Source: Betaproteobacteria bacterium Ga0077526 (GTDB taxonomy: Bacteria; Pseudomonadota; Gammaproteobacteria; Burkholderiales; Ga0077523). From it: 64,000 bases of DNA. Where the stretch lies: the NCBI GenBank assembly GCA_001464765.1, contig LNDV01000034.1, positions 248,001 through 312,000 on the forward strand. The letters are read 5' to 3'. Every line of letters begins with the position of its first letter. Positions within the stretch are counted from its first letter, which is position 1. Positions 41,437-50,150 of this stretch are shown piece by piece. The notes beneath the pieces are model-generated. The model made no database searches. It was not told the origin of the DNA and was given only the letters and a program-made list of their open reading frames with translations. Both the position numbers and the translations under genes were made by a program.

Positions 41437-42147
41437 GTGACTCCCATCCCCGTTCTCGACCTCATGCACGGCACCGTCGTCCGCGCGCAACGCGGCGACC
41501 GGGACACGTATCGCCCTCTGCTCACCGGGCGCGTGCCGTCGAGCGAGCCAGTCGCCGTGGTCCGTTCTCTGCTGGATCTTGCGCCGTTTCCCATGGTGTA
41601 CGTCGCGGACCTCGATGCGATTCGCGGTGAGGGCCACCACCGCGCCGATGTGCAGCGCATAAAGACTGCGTTTCCTGCCCTGTCCGTCTGGGTCGATGCC
41701 GGATTCTCGTCGACCGCGGTCCTCGACCCGTGGCGAGATCTGCAGATCGTCCCGGTGATTGGCACGGAAACGCTTGCCTCGGCCGAAGCACTCGACGCGG
41801 TCCTGTGCGCCTGGCCGGATGCCATTTTGTCACTCGACAGCCGGGGCGCCGAGCGCCGCGGGCCCGCGGTATTGTTCGAGCAGCCGCAACGCTGGCCCGA
41901 CCGTGTGATCGTGATGACGCTGGAGCGGGTGGGTTCGTACGAGGGGCCGGCGCACGAGGCGCTGAAGCAATTCAAAAGACTGTCTCCGCGAACGAAATTC
42001 ATCGCGGCGGGCGGAGTGAGAAACGCCCAGGATCTCGAATGGCTCGAGAACCTGGGCGTCGAGGCGGCGCTGGTGGCCAGCGCCATTGCGGACGGCAGGC
42101 TGGACGCAGGCACACTGGCGCGCTACCTGCCGGCCGCAGCCGGCTGA
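41437..42147 (+). CDS. HisA/HisF-related TIM-barrel protein of the H4MPT cluster
   Basis: A HisA-like barrel of 236 residues: IPVLDLMHGTVVRAQRG resembles the N-terminal HisA motif, with YVADLDAIRGEG and KFIAAGGVRNAQDLEWL as phosphate-binding loops. This subfamily is found in methanogens and H4MPT-using methylotrophs and is not histidine biosynthetic; its reaction is not known. The GTG start at 41437 has no ribosome site and stands 12 bp from the divergent MfnD-like gene. It converges on fae with two bases between the stops. Confidence 0.85.
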   Translation: MTPIPVLDLMHGTVVRAQRGDRDTYRPLLTGRVPSSEPVAVVRSLLDLAPFPMVYVADLDAIRGEGHHRADVQRIKTAFPALSVWVDAGFSSTAVLDPWRDLQIVPVIGTETLASAEALDAVLCAWPDAILSLDSRGAERRGPAVLFEQPQRWPDRVIVMTLERVGSYEGPAHEALKQFKRLSPRTKFIAAGGVRNAQDLEWLENLGVEAALVASAIADGRLDAGTLARYLPAAAG

Positions 42148-42149
42148 GC

Positions 42150-42659
42150 TTACTTCGGCGAGAAGGGGTGCTTCACCGTGTTGCGCTTCGCCGTGACGTC
42201 GGCGGGCTGCGGATCCCCGGCGACGGCGCGGGCAAGCGCTTCCTTCGTGGCCGTGTAGTTGTACTCGAAGATCTTGTTGTCGTCCTCGGCCAGCCAGTGG
42301 ATGAAGACGCCGACGCAGATGAAGACGTCGTTGGCTTCCTCCGTCGGGATGACGCCTTCGGCGACACTGTCCTGCACCGCGCGCGCGACGGCGGCCTGGG
42401 CCGGCCCGAACATCTGCACGGCCTGCTTCGCGCCCTTGATCGTCACCTTGTTGAACAGCACGGTGTGCGGCTTGCAGGGCATGTTGGGCGCGATCACCGC
42501 CAGCAGGGACGTGAAACCGTCCTTGTTGTTGGTGAGCGAATTCGCAAATGCCGTCTCGGCGGCGCTGCCGCGCGGTCCGACGATGAGATCGATGTGCGCG
42601 ATCTCGTTGCCGTCGCCCACGAGCGACTCGCCCACCATCATCTTGTTGATCTTGGCCAT
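42150..42659 (-). CDS. fae: Formaldehyde-activating enzyme Fae
   Basis: A cytoplasmic enzyme of 169 residues that condenses formaldehyde with tetrahydromethanopterin to methylene-H4MPT. The catalytic His is H22 in [16 protein letters not shown]; the [18 protein letters not shown] stretch and the full length match bacterial Fae. A strong AGGAGG site precedes the ATG. The 64-bp gap to the upstream CitG-like gene contains a small hairpin (CCGCG at 42703-42707 with CGCGG at 42714-42718). Fae is usually one of the most abundant proteins in methylotrophs. Confidence 0.97.
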   Translation of the reverse strand: MAKINKMMVGESLVGDGNEIAHIDLIVGPRGSAAETAFANSLTNNKDGFTSLLAVIAPNMPCKPHTVLFNKVTIKGAKQAVQMFGPAQAAVARAVQDSVAEGVIPTEEANDVFICVGVFIHWLAEDDNKIFEYNYTATKEALARAVAGDPQPADVTAKRNTVKHPFSPK

Positions 42660-42723
42660 GGTGCTTCACTCCTCCTGTTGTGCATGTCGATGAGATACCT
42701 GACCGCGGCTGATCGCGGGATGC

Positions 42724-43599
42724 TCAGATCAGGATGCCAGTGGAAGGATCCAGCCGCGCAAGCATGAGCGTCGCGACGGTGAGATCCGCGGTGGTTCCCG
42801 GGTTGACCCCCTCAGCCTTCAGACTGCGATCCCAGGCGACGAGCGATCGTCTCGACGCCGCCGACCGGACGGCGCCGAACCCGCACTGCACGCGAAGAGC
42901 CGCTTCGTCGCGCAGCGCAAGGGCCTGTGACTCGCCGAGTTTACGCCGGACATGGGAATCCGGGTAGCGGGCGAGATATGCAAGGAACAGCCAGTGCGTG
43001 GCGCTTCGCCAGTCACTGCCGGCTGCAAACGCGTGTCGCAATGCATCAAGACCGGTGGACACGACGGCTTCGAAGCCGCTGGCGTACTGCAGTGCAATCG
43101 AATCGCGATGTGCCGCTTCCTCCATCGCGGCGCGCAGTGTCGTCACTGCCTCGGATCGCACGTCGTGCTGCGATGCGTCACCGAGGCCGCCCGGGTTCGC
43201 GAGCCGGATCGCACGGAACGCGCGATCCGCATCGTCAACCGTGGTTTCCTCCAGCACCATCCTCAGGGCATCCATGAAGCGCAGGCGGTCCCGGCTCGCG
43301 CGATGAGCCGCATGAACCAGCGGCGCGGCGAGCAGCACGATGCCGAGGTTGGTGTTGGTCGCGACCGCATGATGCGTGGCTTCGACGGCACCCGCGATGC
43401 GCTGCCCGAGCGTCAGTCCGGGGGCACACAACGGCCCTGAGGCAGCGCGTGCACTGCGCACGAAGTCTCTCGCCTCCAGGCGATGTCCCGCGCCATGGAT
43501 GCCCACGTTGCCGGGCTTGAAGGCAAGCACGTCGAGCAGACACGCATCGACGAATGCAGCCTCGCAACGGGCGGTGTCCTCCACGGCGCCCGGCGTCAC
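42724..43599 (-). CDS. Triphosphoribosyl-dephospho-CoA synthase-like protein of the H4MPT cluster (orf5-type)
   Basis: A CitG/MdcB-like protein of 291 residues. Family marks are LDVLAFKPGNVGIHGAGHR and NTNLGIVLLAAPLVHAA. True CitG makes the citrate lyase prosthetic group; no citrate or malonate genes are near. In methylotrophs this homologue always sits with H4MPT genes and is thought to serve cofactor biosynthesis, perhaps adding a phosphoribosyl group. The start is GTG 43599 overlapping the preceding stop (GTGA, 43596-43599). Confidence 0.87.
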   Translation of the reverse strand: MTPGAVEDTARCEAAFVDACLLDVLAFKPGNVGIHGAGHRLEARDFVRSARAASGPLCAPGLTLGQRIAGAVEATHHAVATNTNLGIVLLAAPLVHAAHRASRDRLRFMDALRMVLEETTVDDADRAFRAIRLANPGGLGDASQHDVRSEAVTTLRAAMEEAAHRDSIALQYASGFEAVVSTGLDALRHAFAAGSDWRSATHWLFLAYLARYPDSHVRRKLGESQALALRDEAALRVQCGFGAVRSAASRRSLVAWDRSLKAEGVNPGTTADLTVATLMLARLDPSTGILI

Positions 43600-44534
43600 G
43601 ACGCACGCGAGACGGCATTCGTCGCGATCGCAGGCACGACCGCGTGCTGCACGAGACACCGGGCGATATCGGCCTCCGTCACGGACTGCAGTCCGCGCCA
43701 CGCGGGAATGCCGTTGACCTCGATCACGAGCCACTGGCCATCAGGGCCGCGCATCAGGTCCACCCCGGCGTATTGCGCGCCCACCACTTGCACCGCGCGA
43801 ACGGCTGCATCCGAGAATGCCGCGGATGGCCGCACCGCTTCACAACGCGCCCCCTGCGCCACGTTGTGTATCCATCCCGGACCCACTCGCCGCATCGCGG
43901 CGATCACCTCGTCACCCACGACGAACGCCCGGTAGTCACAGGGCGACTCTTCGCTCGCCACCACGAATCGCTGGAGGTAGAAAACCCCCGCCATTTCCGC
44001 GGCAGACGGCAGATCGCCCTGTCTGGCGATGAGCCGCAGCCCCTTGCCTTGCGACCCGAACAGCGGCTTGGCGACGAGCCGGTGTCCGGCCGCGAGTTCG
44101 CGCGACACCACGGCCGCGGCTTCGTCGGCGGACTCGGTGACCCATGTCGCCGGGGTCGCAACGCCCGCATGGGCCAGAAGCATCGACGTCATGGACTTGT
44201 CGACAGTCCGCTCGACAGCCCGCGCACCGTTGCAGACGGGAACATTCCACTCTTCCAGGACGTGGAGCATCCCCAGCCGCAGCGTGACCTGCTCGAAGGT
44301 GCCCGCGGCGATCTCCCGCACCAGGACAGCGTCGGGCAACCGATCCGTGAAACCGGGAATCACGAGACCGTGACGGCTCGCTGCGAGGTCCACGCGGCAC
44401 CCCGCGAGATCCGCGAACACGGCGTCGATGCCGAAGGTGTCGAGCGCAGCCGTCAGCTTGCGGCCGTGCCAGCCGGGGCTGTCGGTCGCGACGAGGACGC
44501 GCGGTCTCCCGCCAGGCAAGCCGGGGAAGCTCAC
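43596..44534 (-). CDS. RimK-type ATP-grasp ligase of the H4MPT cluster
   Basis: An ATP-grasp ligase of 312 residues similar to RimK and to the glutamate ligases of coenzyme F420 and H4MPT tails. The N-terminal domain has VLVATDSPGWHGRKLT; the core has RTVDKSMTSMLLAHAG, LVAKPLFGSQGKGLRLI and QWLVIEVNGIPAWRGL with Mg-binding residues intact. It likely adds an amino acid (glutamate or hydroxyglutarate-type group) to a pterin or furan cofactor. Start GTG 44534 overlaps the mch stop by 4 bp (GTGA). Confidence 0.85.
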   Translation of the reverse strand: MSFPGLPGGRPRVLVATDSPGWHGRKLTAALDTFGIDAVFADLAGCRVDLAASRHGLVIPGFTDRLPDAVLVREIAAGTFEQVTLRLGMLHVLEEWNVPVCNGARAVERTVDKSMTSMLLAHAGVATPATWVTESADEAAAVVSRELAAGHRLVAKPLFGSQGKGLRLIARQGDLPSAAEMAGVFYLQRFVVASEESPCDYRAFVVGDEVIAAMRRVGPGWIHNVAQGARCEAVRPSAAFSDAAVRAVQVVGAQYAGVDLMRGPDGQWLVIEVNGIPAWRGLQSVTEADIARCLVQHAVVPAIATNAVSRAS

Positions 44535-45511
44535 AGCCCGAAGGAGGCACGCAGCTTGTCGGGGTCCCGCCGGCCGCCACGAAAACTGCTGCCCGTCCTG
44601 AGATTGCAGATCAGCACCTCGGCAGGGGCGAAGAGCATCGGGTCGATCTTGTAGAAGTCGTACCCGTACGCCTTGAACACCTTGGCGAAGGGTTGGCCGT
44701 AGTCCCGCGATGCGGACGCCGGCAGAGACCCGGCGAGTGCCCGCGCCGCTTCGTCCTCCGCATCCACATACAGCGTGACGAAGCCGCCGAACAGGATCGC
44801 ATCGTTGGTGCGACCCATGGCAGCAACGAAGTCGGGCGCAGGGGGTGCCACCGGCGCCGTCCCGATCCCGTCGACGATGGCGGCGAGCGGAAAATGCAAC
44901 GCGTGCGCCTTGTGGAGCGCCACTTCGAGCACGCGAGCGACGATCTGCACCGTCCCTGCGAGACTGCGCGTGGGTGTCAGCACGAAGGTGAGCGCGGACG
45001 GGGCGAGACCGCAGGCGGTGGCGGCTTTGGCAACGATGGCCTCGGGCGGGGGTTTGTCCACTTCGAGCACGAAGCACACGCGGGATGCCGCGTCGGCATA
45101 GCCCAGCTCGTCGAACAGCGGCTCGCGACGAGCTAGTGCGCGCCCCGGGCCCGACGCCAGCGCGTGGAAGGCGCCCTTGCCTTCGCCATCGGACAGGCTC
45201 CAGCCGGCGTACTGGCTCGCGAGGCAGGCCAGCACCGGATTCATGCTGGCGACCTGCACCTGTCCCAGTCCGAGCACAGCATCATCGCCGGGCACGAACT
45301 GCACACGCCCCAGTCCGCCCATGCAGATCTCTGCCACGAGGCGCCCTGTCTCCAGTCCGCCGGGCACGGCGATGCCGGCATCGACGATCCGGGCGCCCTC
45401 CGCGGAGTGGCTCACCGCGACCCGGTAGACATCTCCTCTCGTGACGAGCTCCTCCACCAGCGGGCCGGCCAGAGCATTGACACCAGGTGTCGACATCGTG
45501 TCATTGCGCAT
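44531..45511 (-). CDS. mch: Methenyltetrahydromethanopterin cyclohydrolase
   Basis: The cytoplasmic enzyme that hydrolyses methenyl-H4MPT to 5-formyl-H4MPT, between MtdB and the Fhc complex. It has 326 residues from ATG 45511; an inner ATG at 45496 (MSTPGVNA) is possible. Typical segments are MGGLGRVQF, VASMNPVLACLASQYAGW and LFGGFVTLYVDAEDE. A hairpin (45549-45575) lies in its leader. The downstream RimK-like gene overlaps it by 4 bp. Confidence 0.96.
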   Translation of the reverse strand: MRNDTMSTPGVNALAGPLVEELVTRGDVYRVAVSHSAEGARIVDAGIAVPGGLETGRLVAEICMGGLGRVQFVPGDDAVLGLGQVQVASMNPVLACLASQYAGWSLSDGEGKGAFHALASGPGRALARREPLFDELGYADAASRVCFVLEVDKPPPEAIVAKAATACGLAPSALTFVLTPTRSLAGTVQIVARVLEVALHKAHALHFPLAAIVDGIGTAPVAPPAPDFVAAMGRTNDAILFGGFVTLYVDAEDEAARALAGSLPASASRDYGQPFAKVFKAYGYDFYKIDPMLFAPAEVLICNLRTGSSFRGGRRDPDKLRASFGL

Positions 45512-45548
45512 GGCTGCTGTTCCCCAGGGAAGGACGGATCCGGTGGCA

Positions 45549-45575
45549 AGGCCGCGGCGAAGGTCGTCGCGGCCT
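45549..45575. repeat. Inverted repeat in the mch leader
   Basis: AGGCCGCG (45549-45556) and CGCGGCCT (45568-45575) are perfect reverse complements with an 11-base loop. They stand 38-64 bases before the mch start in the 112-bp gap to the preceding ATP-grasp gene. No T-run follows. It may be an mRNA hairpin or an operator. Confidence 0.4.
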
Positions 45576-45623
45576 GTGCCCCTCCTGCCGGCAGCATAGC
45601 GCCTGACCGCCGTGCCGACAAAA

Positions 45624-46724
45624 TCAGCCGGCAAGCAGGCGTCGCACTGCCGCGGTCCGCGCCTTGAGCACGTCCTCGACCTCTGATGGCGTCGAGCACG
45701 ATGCGGTGACCGACACGATCGGTGCACCAGGCGGAATCGTCTGACCGGGTTGCGGGATGTCGCGGCACCAGCCGGGGAAGCTCAAGGTCCGGTCGATCGG
45801 CGTGTCGGCAGACGCATACACGATGGCGATCCCGCGCGATGTCGCTGGTGGCGCCGGACGGAGAGCGGGCAGAGTCTCGAAGCTTCGGATGTGCGCGGCG
45901 ACGAGTCCGTCATCGGCAAGGTCGTCGTAGAGCTCGAAGCTGGCGGGGGGTCTGGGGTTCACCTCCAGCGCCCACAACGCCGTGCCGTCGTCGACGAAGT
46001 CGAGCCCGTTCAAGCCGCGCAAGGCGGTGAGCTGGACCATGCGCGCGATCCGATCGTGCAGTTCCGCGAAACGCGGGGCCGAGAGATCGGCGCCGGAGAT
46101 CACGCCGGCGTAGCAGAAGGGAGCGTTCCCCACAGGCGCGACGAGCAGCCGGTTGATGCCGAGAATCCGTACGCGTTCGCCGTCTGCCAGGAAAGTGACG
46201 GACATCGGGACGCCCGCAATCTCGCGCTGATGAAACGTGCGCGGCGCCGTCCCGACGGTCTCCGCACGGTGAATGTGGACGCCGCCGGCACCGCCGATCC
46301 CCTTGCGCAGCCAGCCCCCGGCGTCGGCAGGACGTTCGAGTCGTGTCTCCGGCACCCGCCAGCCCCACGCGAGCAGGCACTCCGCGGCCAGCATGGGGTC
46401 CTTCAGTGCACGCACGATATCGACGTCGTTTGCGCAGACGTTCCCGAATCGGCGGAGCGTGGCAGCGAACGACGGTTGGCGATCGAGCCCGCCGCCGATG
46501 ACGATCGACGGGGACACCGGCAGCGCGAGAGTGTCGAGCGCTCTGCGAACGCGCGCGGCGGAGACCCCCACGCCCGCATCGAGCCCCACCGGGACGCAGC
46601 GGGCGACGGCCGCGGTGTCGCGATCGCCGAAGGCATCGAGAGCGATCACATCGACGTGGGATCGTGCCGCGGACTGCGCGAGCGCGCGCGCCGAGACGGC
46701 CACCACGACAACGGTAGTCGGCAC
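45624..46724 (-). CDS. ATP-grasp domain protein of the H4MPT cluster (orf7-type)
   Basis: A protein of 366 residues with an ATP-grasp core: ALKDPMLAAECLLAWGW, GGWLRKGIGGAGG for the glycine-rich loop and ALWALEVNPRPPASFELYD for the metal-binding end. The N-terminal part is a Rossmann-like preATP domain (TTVVVVAVSARALAQSA). It belongs to the biotin-carboxylase-like ATP-grasp group regularly found with mch and fae in H4MPT users; its acceptor is not known. The start is GTG 46724, five bases after the mtdB stop. Confidence 0.83.
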   Translation of the reverse strand: MPTTVVVVAVSARALAQSAARSHVDVIALDAFGDRDTAAVARCVPVGLDAGVGVSAARVRRALDTLALPVSPSIVIGGGLDRQPSFAATLRRFGNVCANDVDIVRALKDPMLAAECLLAWGWRVPETRLERPADAGGWLRKGIGGAGGVHIHRAETVGTAPRTFHQREIAGVPMSVTFLADGERVRILGINRLLVAPVGNAPFCYAGVISGADLSAPRFAELHDRIARMVQLTALRGLNGLDFVDDGTALWALEVNPRPPASFELYDDLADDGLVAAHIRSFETLPALRPAPPATSRGIAIVYASADTPIDRTLSFPGWCRDIPQPGQTIPPGAPIVSVTASCSTPSEVEDVLKARTAAVRRLLAG

Positions 46725-46729
46725 GGCGA

Positions 46730-47641
46730 TCAGCGCGCCCGGGCGATCTCCCGCGCCGCGGCGAACGCGTCGCGAAAATCGATATAGCGGGCTTTCTCGG
46801 CCGTCCTCATGGCTTCGAACAGTCCCTTCTCGCACTGATACTTGATATTGCCCACGGCCAACGCGCCGATGCCCACCGCCTTGCCCGATGCGGCGGCAGC
46901 CAGGGGCACGCCGTCGTCCATGACACCGACACCGGCGATACCGGCGGGTGGCACCGCATTGACGTCGGCGGCAACCAGCAGCGCCGCGGCACTGGCGAGA
47001 GTTTGCGCAGACAGCACTTCCGCTCCCGCCTTGGCCGCGGCGATCACGACCTCCGCACCGGCCACCAGCGTCTGCAGCGCCTGGCCGATGGCGAGCACGG
47101 GTTTCACCTTCAGTCCGTAGCGATCGGCCACGAGCGCAGCCGCCGATTCCGCGCGCGCGAGGTTGGAATGACTGGCGAGTTCGACCTGTGCGCCTTCCTG
47201 CGCAGCCAGAGCGGCCGCCACCAGCCCCACCGGCCCCGTGCCGCCGAGCACGAGAACCTTCCGGCCGGAAAGCGTCGCGCCGCCGTGGTGCCGGGCGAGA
47301 TGCTTCTCGACGGCGGCGACGACGGCGGCCGCCGTGGTGAAGGCGCCGCTGGGGTCGGCGAACACCGACACCTCGAAGGGCGGCACCATCGCCTTGCGGG
47401 CGGCATCGAACATGTCGAGCGCGACGTCCACCTCGCGCCCGCCGATGAAGATGCCCGTGCGCCGGACGCCCTTGGGTCCGCGCGAGAAGATCGCATCCTG
47501 TGTGAGCGCCGCAACGCCCGATGCCGGTACGCCGGCGTAGGTCGCGACCGCGTCGTAGCCCGCGTCGTACGCCATGTTCACGTCGAAGGGACTCGCCTGC
47601 GGCGCAGGCGTGAACAGATGCAGGATGTAGGGCTTCTCCAT
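46730..47641 (-). CDS. mtdB: NAD(P)-dependent methylene-H4MPT dehydrogenase MtdB
   Basis: A dehydrogenase of 303 residues that oxidises methylene-H4MPT to methenyl-H4MPT with NAD or NADP. The N-terminus KPYILHLFTPAPQASPFDVN and the nucleotide motif KVLVLGGTGPVGLVAAALAA identify MtdB. Two adjacent ATGs exist (47644 and 47641); GGAG is placed three and six bases before them, favouring 47641. It follows the beta-RFAP synthase gene after 19 bp and heads toward mch and fae in the same direction. Confidence 0.95.
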   Translation of the reverse strand: MEKPYILHLFTPAPQASPFDVNMAYDAGYDAVATYAGVPASGVAALTQDAIFSRGPKGVRRTGIFIGGREVDVALDMFDAARKAMVPPFEVSVFADPSGAFTTAAAVVAAVEKHLARHHGGATLSGRKVLVLGGTGPVGLVAAALAAQEGAQVELASHSNLARAESAAALVADRYGLKVKPVLAIGQALQTLVAGAEVVIAAAKAGAEVLSAQTLASAAALLVAADVNAVPPAGIAGVGVMDDGVPLAAAASGKAVGIGALAVGNIKYQCEKGLFEAMRTAEKARYIDFRDAFAAAREIARAR

Positions 47642-47660
47642 CATGGTCTCCTTCGCGATC

Positions 47661-48710
47661 TCATTGTTCGCCGGCGCGTCGCCCGGGCCGGCTGGCATCA
47701 ACCGCGCAATCGTCGGGACGATCCGCCACGCCGATGCTGAGGCGATGGCCCTCGTTGCGACCGCGCGTCAATTGGAACTCGAGCGTGGCCGCGTCATGAC
47801 ATGCCGACCGCAATTCGGCCAGGGCGGCATGGGCCCGAAGCTCCGAATCGAAGATGGCGAAGCCGGTCGGCCCCCAGGAAGTCTGACCCACACCCCGGAT
47901 GCCCCGCGCTTCGAGAAAGGCGAGCGCCTGCGCGACCGCCGGGCTCGTGAATCGCCCGCCCTGGGCCACGGCGAAGTAGTCGCCCACCGTGCGCTGGATC
48001 TCGCCGATGGCCGCGCCGAAACTGTCGCAGTCCTCTTCGGCGAGCGCCGGCATGGCGCGCATCAATGTGAGATGGGCGAGGTGCGCGGCAGCGGATTCCG
48101 GAAAGGAACGCAGCGTCCGGAAGGCCTCGCGTTCGGCATCGCCGTGGAGTCCGCGCCCCGCACGATCGAACAGCAGCAGCACACGCCAGCTGGCGGGGAA
48201 TGGCAACCGCGCGATCACGGGAGGATGGTCTCCGCCGGAGGTCCGGCCGCCGTCCACCACGAAGCCGCCCTGGTCGAACGCACCGATGCCGATACCGGAG
48301 CGCGCACCGCGATCGAGTCGGCTCGCGGTCGCGCGGGCGTCGAAAGGCACCCCGAACAACTCGCCGAACGCGCGCCCCACGGCGAACGCGAGCTGCGTGC
48401 CGGACCCGAGTCCGACGTGTTCCGGAATAGCGCGGTGCACGTGGACCGCGACACCGCAGGGCGGATCGAAGTCGTCCGCGAGACGCCGCACATACTCCAG
48501 GGCCCGCGAGGCCGCAGGGCCCGAGGCCAGCAGGTCGTCCGCGCGACGCATCGTGAGCACGGTCGCGATGTCCTCCAGCGTGAGCCCCAGGCTGCCGAAG
48601 CGACGGCCGAGGCTGCCGCTCACGTCCACGAAACCGAGATGCAGGCGTGCCGGGGCTTCCACGGTGAGCACCGTTTCAGGAGAAGGCAGCGCGACGCTGG
48701 TTCGGACCAT
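47661..48710 (-). CDS. Beta-ribofuranosylaminobenzene 5'-phosphate synthase (GHMP superfamily)
   Basis: A protein of 349 residues that makes the first committed step of the H4MPT arm: condensing p-aminobenzoate with PRPP and releasing CO2. GHMP motif 1 reads PEHVGLGSGTQLAFAVG; the APARLHLGFVDVSGSLGRRF N-terminus and GVGQTSWGPTGFAIF near the C-terminus match the family. I start it at ATG 48710 (MVRTSVALP); an ATG at 48782 gives an unrelated extension. It is the first gene of the minus-strand H4MPT operon and diverges from fhcB across 159 bp. Confidence 0.92.
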   Translation of the reverse strand: MVRTSVALPSPETVLTVEAPARLHLGFVDVSGSLGRRFGSLGLTLEDIATVLTMRRADDLLASGPAASRALEYVRRLADDFDPPCGVAVHVHRAIPEHVGLGSGTQLAFAVGRAFGELFGVPFDARATASRLDRGARSGIGIGAFDQGGFVVDGGRTSGGDHPPVIARLPFPASWRVLLLFDRAGRGLHGDAEREAFRTLRSFPESAAAHLAHLTLMRAMPALAEEDCDSFGAAIGEIQRTVGDYFAVAQGGRFTSPAVAQALAFLEARGIRGVGQTSWGPTGFAIFDSELRAHAALAELRSACHDAATLEFQLTRGRNEGHRLSIGVADRPDDCAVDASRPGRRAGEQ

Positions 48711-48831
48711 GATGATCTTGGAAGGGCCTCGAGACAGGGCTGCGAGTGTGCCACAAGGCCGTGCGGGGCCGGTGGCAGACATCGACGCGCGTCACGCGAC
48801 GGACCGGGCTCTCCCTATCGGGCGTCACGGC

Positions 48832-48852
48832 CTTTGCGGGCGCTCCGCAAAG
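48832..48852. promoter_or_regulatory. Perfect inverted repeat before fhcB
   Basis: CTTTGCGG (48832-48839) and CCGCAAAG (48845-48852) form a perfect 8-bp inverted repeat around five bases, ending 17 bases before the fhcB ATG. A second 10-bp palindrome, GACGCGCGTC, lies at 48784-48793. Both are in the 159-bp divergent promoter region shared by the two main H4MPT operons, so either may be an operator. Confidence 0.4.
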
Positions 48853-48869
48853 CGGCGTAAGCTTCCGTC

Positions 48870-50150
48870 ATGCCTCCATCGTTCGCGACCTGCCCGTTCT
48901 GCGGCCTGCTCTGTGACGACCTCGTCGTGACGCCGGGGCCTGCCGGGCTGCTTGCCGCCGGCGGCGCATGCGAGCGCGCCCGCGTCGAGTTCTCGGCGCT
49001 CGGCGCGGCCTCGCCGTCGCCTCGCGTCCGCGGTCGTGCCGCCGGGCTCGACGAAGCCCTCGATGAAGCCGCAAGGCTTCTTGGTGCTGCACGACGCCCG
49101 GCGATCGGCGGGCTCGACGTGGATGTCGGCGCGATGCGCGCCATCCTTCCCCTCGCGCAACGACTCGGCGCGGTCATCGACCACTCCGGCAGTTTCGCGA
49201 AGTACCGCAACCTCCACGTCGTGCAGGAGTCCGGACTCATCACCACGACGTTCGCGGAAGTGCGCAACCGCGCAGATGTCGTGGTGCTCGTCGGCGACGG
49301 CTGGACGAAGCGCTTTCCGCGGTTCGTGGAGCGGATGCTCGTACCCGCGCCAGTTTTCGCAGGCGACGGCGGACGGCGTTTCGTGCTGCTCAACCCGGCG
49401 GACCGTTCCGCGCTGCCCGCCGATGCAGAGTGTCTTGAGCTCGCCGTGCCGATGGCCGAGTTGCCTGTGCTGGCAGGAACGCTCGCCGCGCTCGCGGCGG
49501 GTCGCCCAGTATCGCTCGACCGGGCGGTCACTGCGCTCGGAGGGAGCGCGTCGGACGGCCTCGCCGAGCGCCTCGCCCGCTGCGTCGACTGGTTGCGGGA
49601 AGCGCGCTATGGCGTTCTGGTCTGGTCCGCCGCGGACCTCGAGTTTCCCCACGCCGAACTCGCTGTGCAGGCGCTCGCGCGCATGCTTCGCGTCCTGAAC
49701 GAGAAGACCCGCTTCGCCGGCCTGCCGCTCGCCGGCGTCGATGGCGATCTCACGGCGAACGCCGTGCAGACCTGGCGTGCCGGCCTGCCCCTCCCCGCGA
49801 GCTACGCGAACGGCACCGTGGATTTCGATCCGCACCGTCATGCGCTTCCCGGCCGTCTTGCGCGCGGTGAATGCGACCTCCTGCTGTGGGTGTCCAACCT
49901 CGGGACGAAGCCCGTCCCCGTGGTCGACGGCGTGCCGACCATCGTGCTGGGTCGCGCCGACCGCACGTTCGACGCGGCGCCGGATGTCTACCTCCCGGTG
50001 GCCACGCCGGGCGTGGATGCGCCGGGTCACCTGCTGCGCGGCGACAAGGTGATCACCCTGTTCCTGAAGCCCGTCCGATCCGGGTCGCTGCCGACCGCGG
50101 CCGCCATGATCGAGGCGCTTGCGGCAAGGCTGGAGCCCGCCACATGCTGA
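48870..50150 (+). CDS. fhcB: Formyltransferase/hydrolase complex subunit B
   Basis: A protein of 426 residues related to FwdB/FmdB of formylmethanofuran dehydrogenase. The N-terminus has CPFCGLLCDDLVV, a cluster-like Cys motif. In bacteria the subunit has lost the molybdenum or tungsten pterin site and serves as part of the hydrolytic complex. The body keeps the molybdopterin-enzyme fold (VVLVGDGWTKRFPRF, LLLWVSNLGTKPVPV). It opens the plus-strand fhcBADC operon and its end overlaps fhcA (ATGCTGA). Confidence 0.93.
   Translation: MPPSFATCPFCGLLCDDLVVTPGPAGLLAAGGACERARVEFSALGAASPSPRVRGRAAGLDEALDEAARLLGAARRPAIGGLDVDVGAMRAILPLAQRLGAVIDHSGSFAKYRNLHVVQESGLITTTFAEVRNRADVVVLVGDGWTKRFPRFVERMLVPAPVFAGDGGRRFVLLNPADRSALPADAECLELAVPMAELPVLAGTLAALAAGRPVSLDRAVTALGGSASDGLAERLARCVDWLREARYGVLVWSAADLEFPHAELAVQALARMLRVLNEKTRFAGLPLAGVDGDLTANAVQTWRAGLPLPASYANGTVDFDPHRHALPGRLARGECDLLLWVSNLGTKPVPVVDGVPTIVLGRADRTFDAAPDVYLPVATPGVDAPGHLLRGDKVITLFLKPVRSGSLPTAAAMIEALAARLEPATC

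Noticed and set aside
43596-45077. A start of the RimK-like gene far upstream within mch
   Set aside because: The frame upstream of GTG 44534 is a shadow of mch with no similarity to the ligase family; the GTGA overlap gives a natural start.
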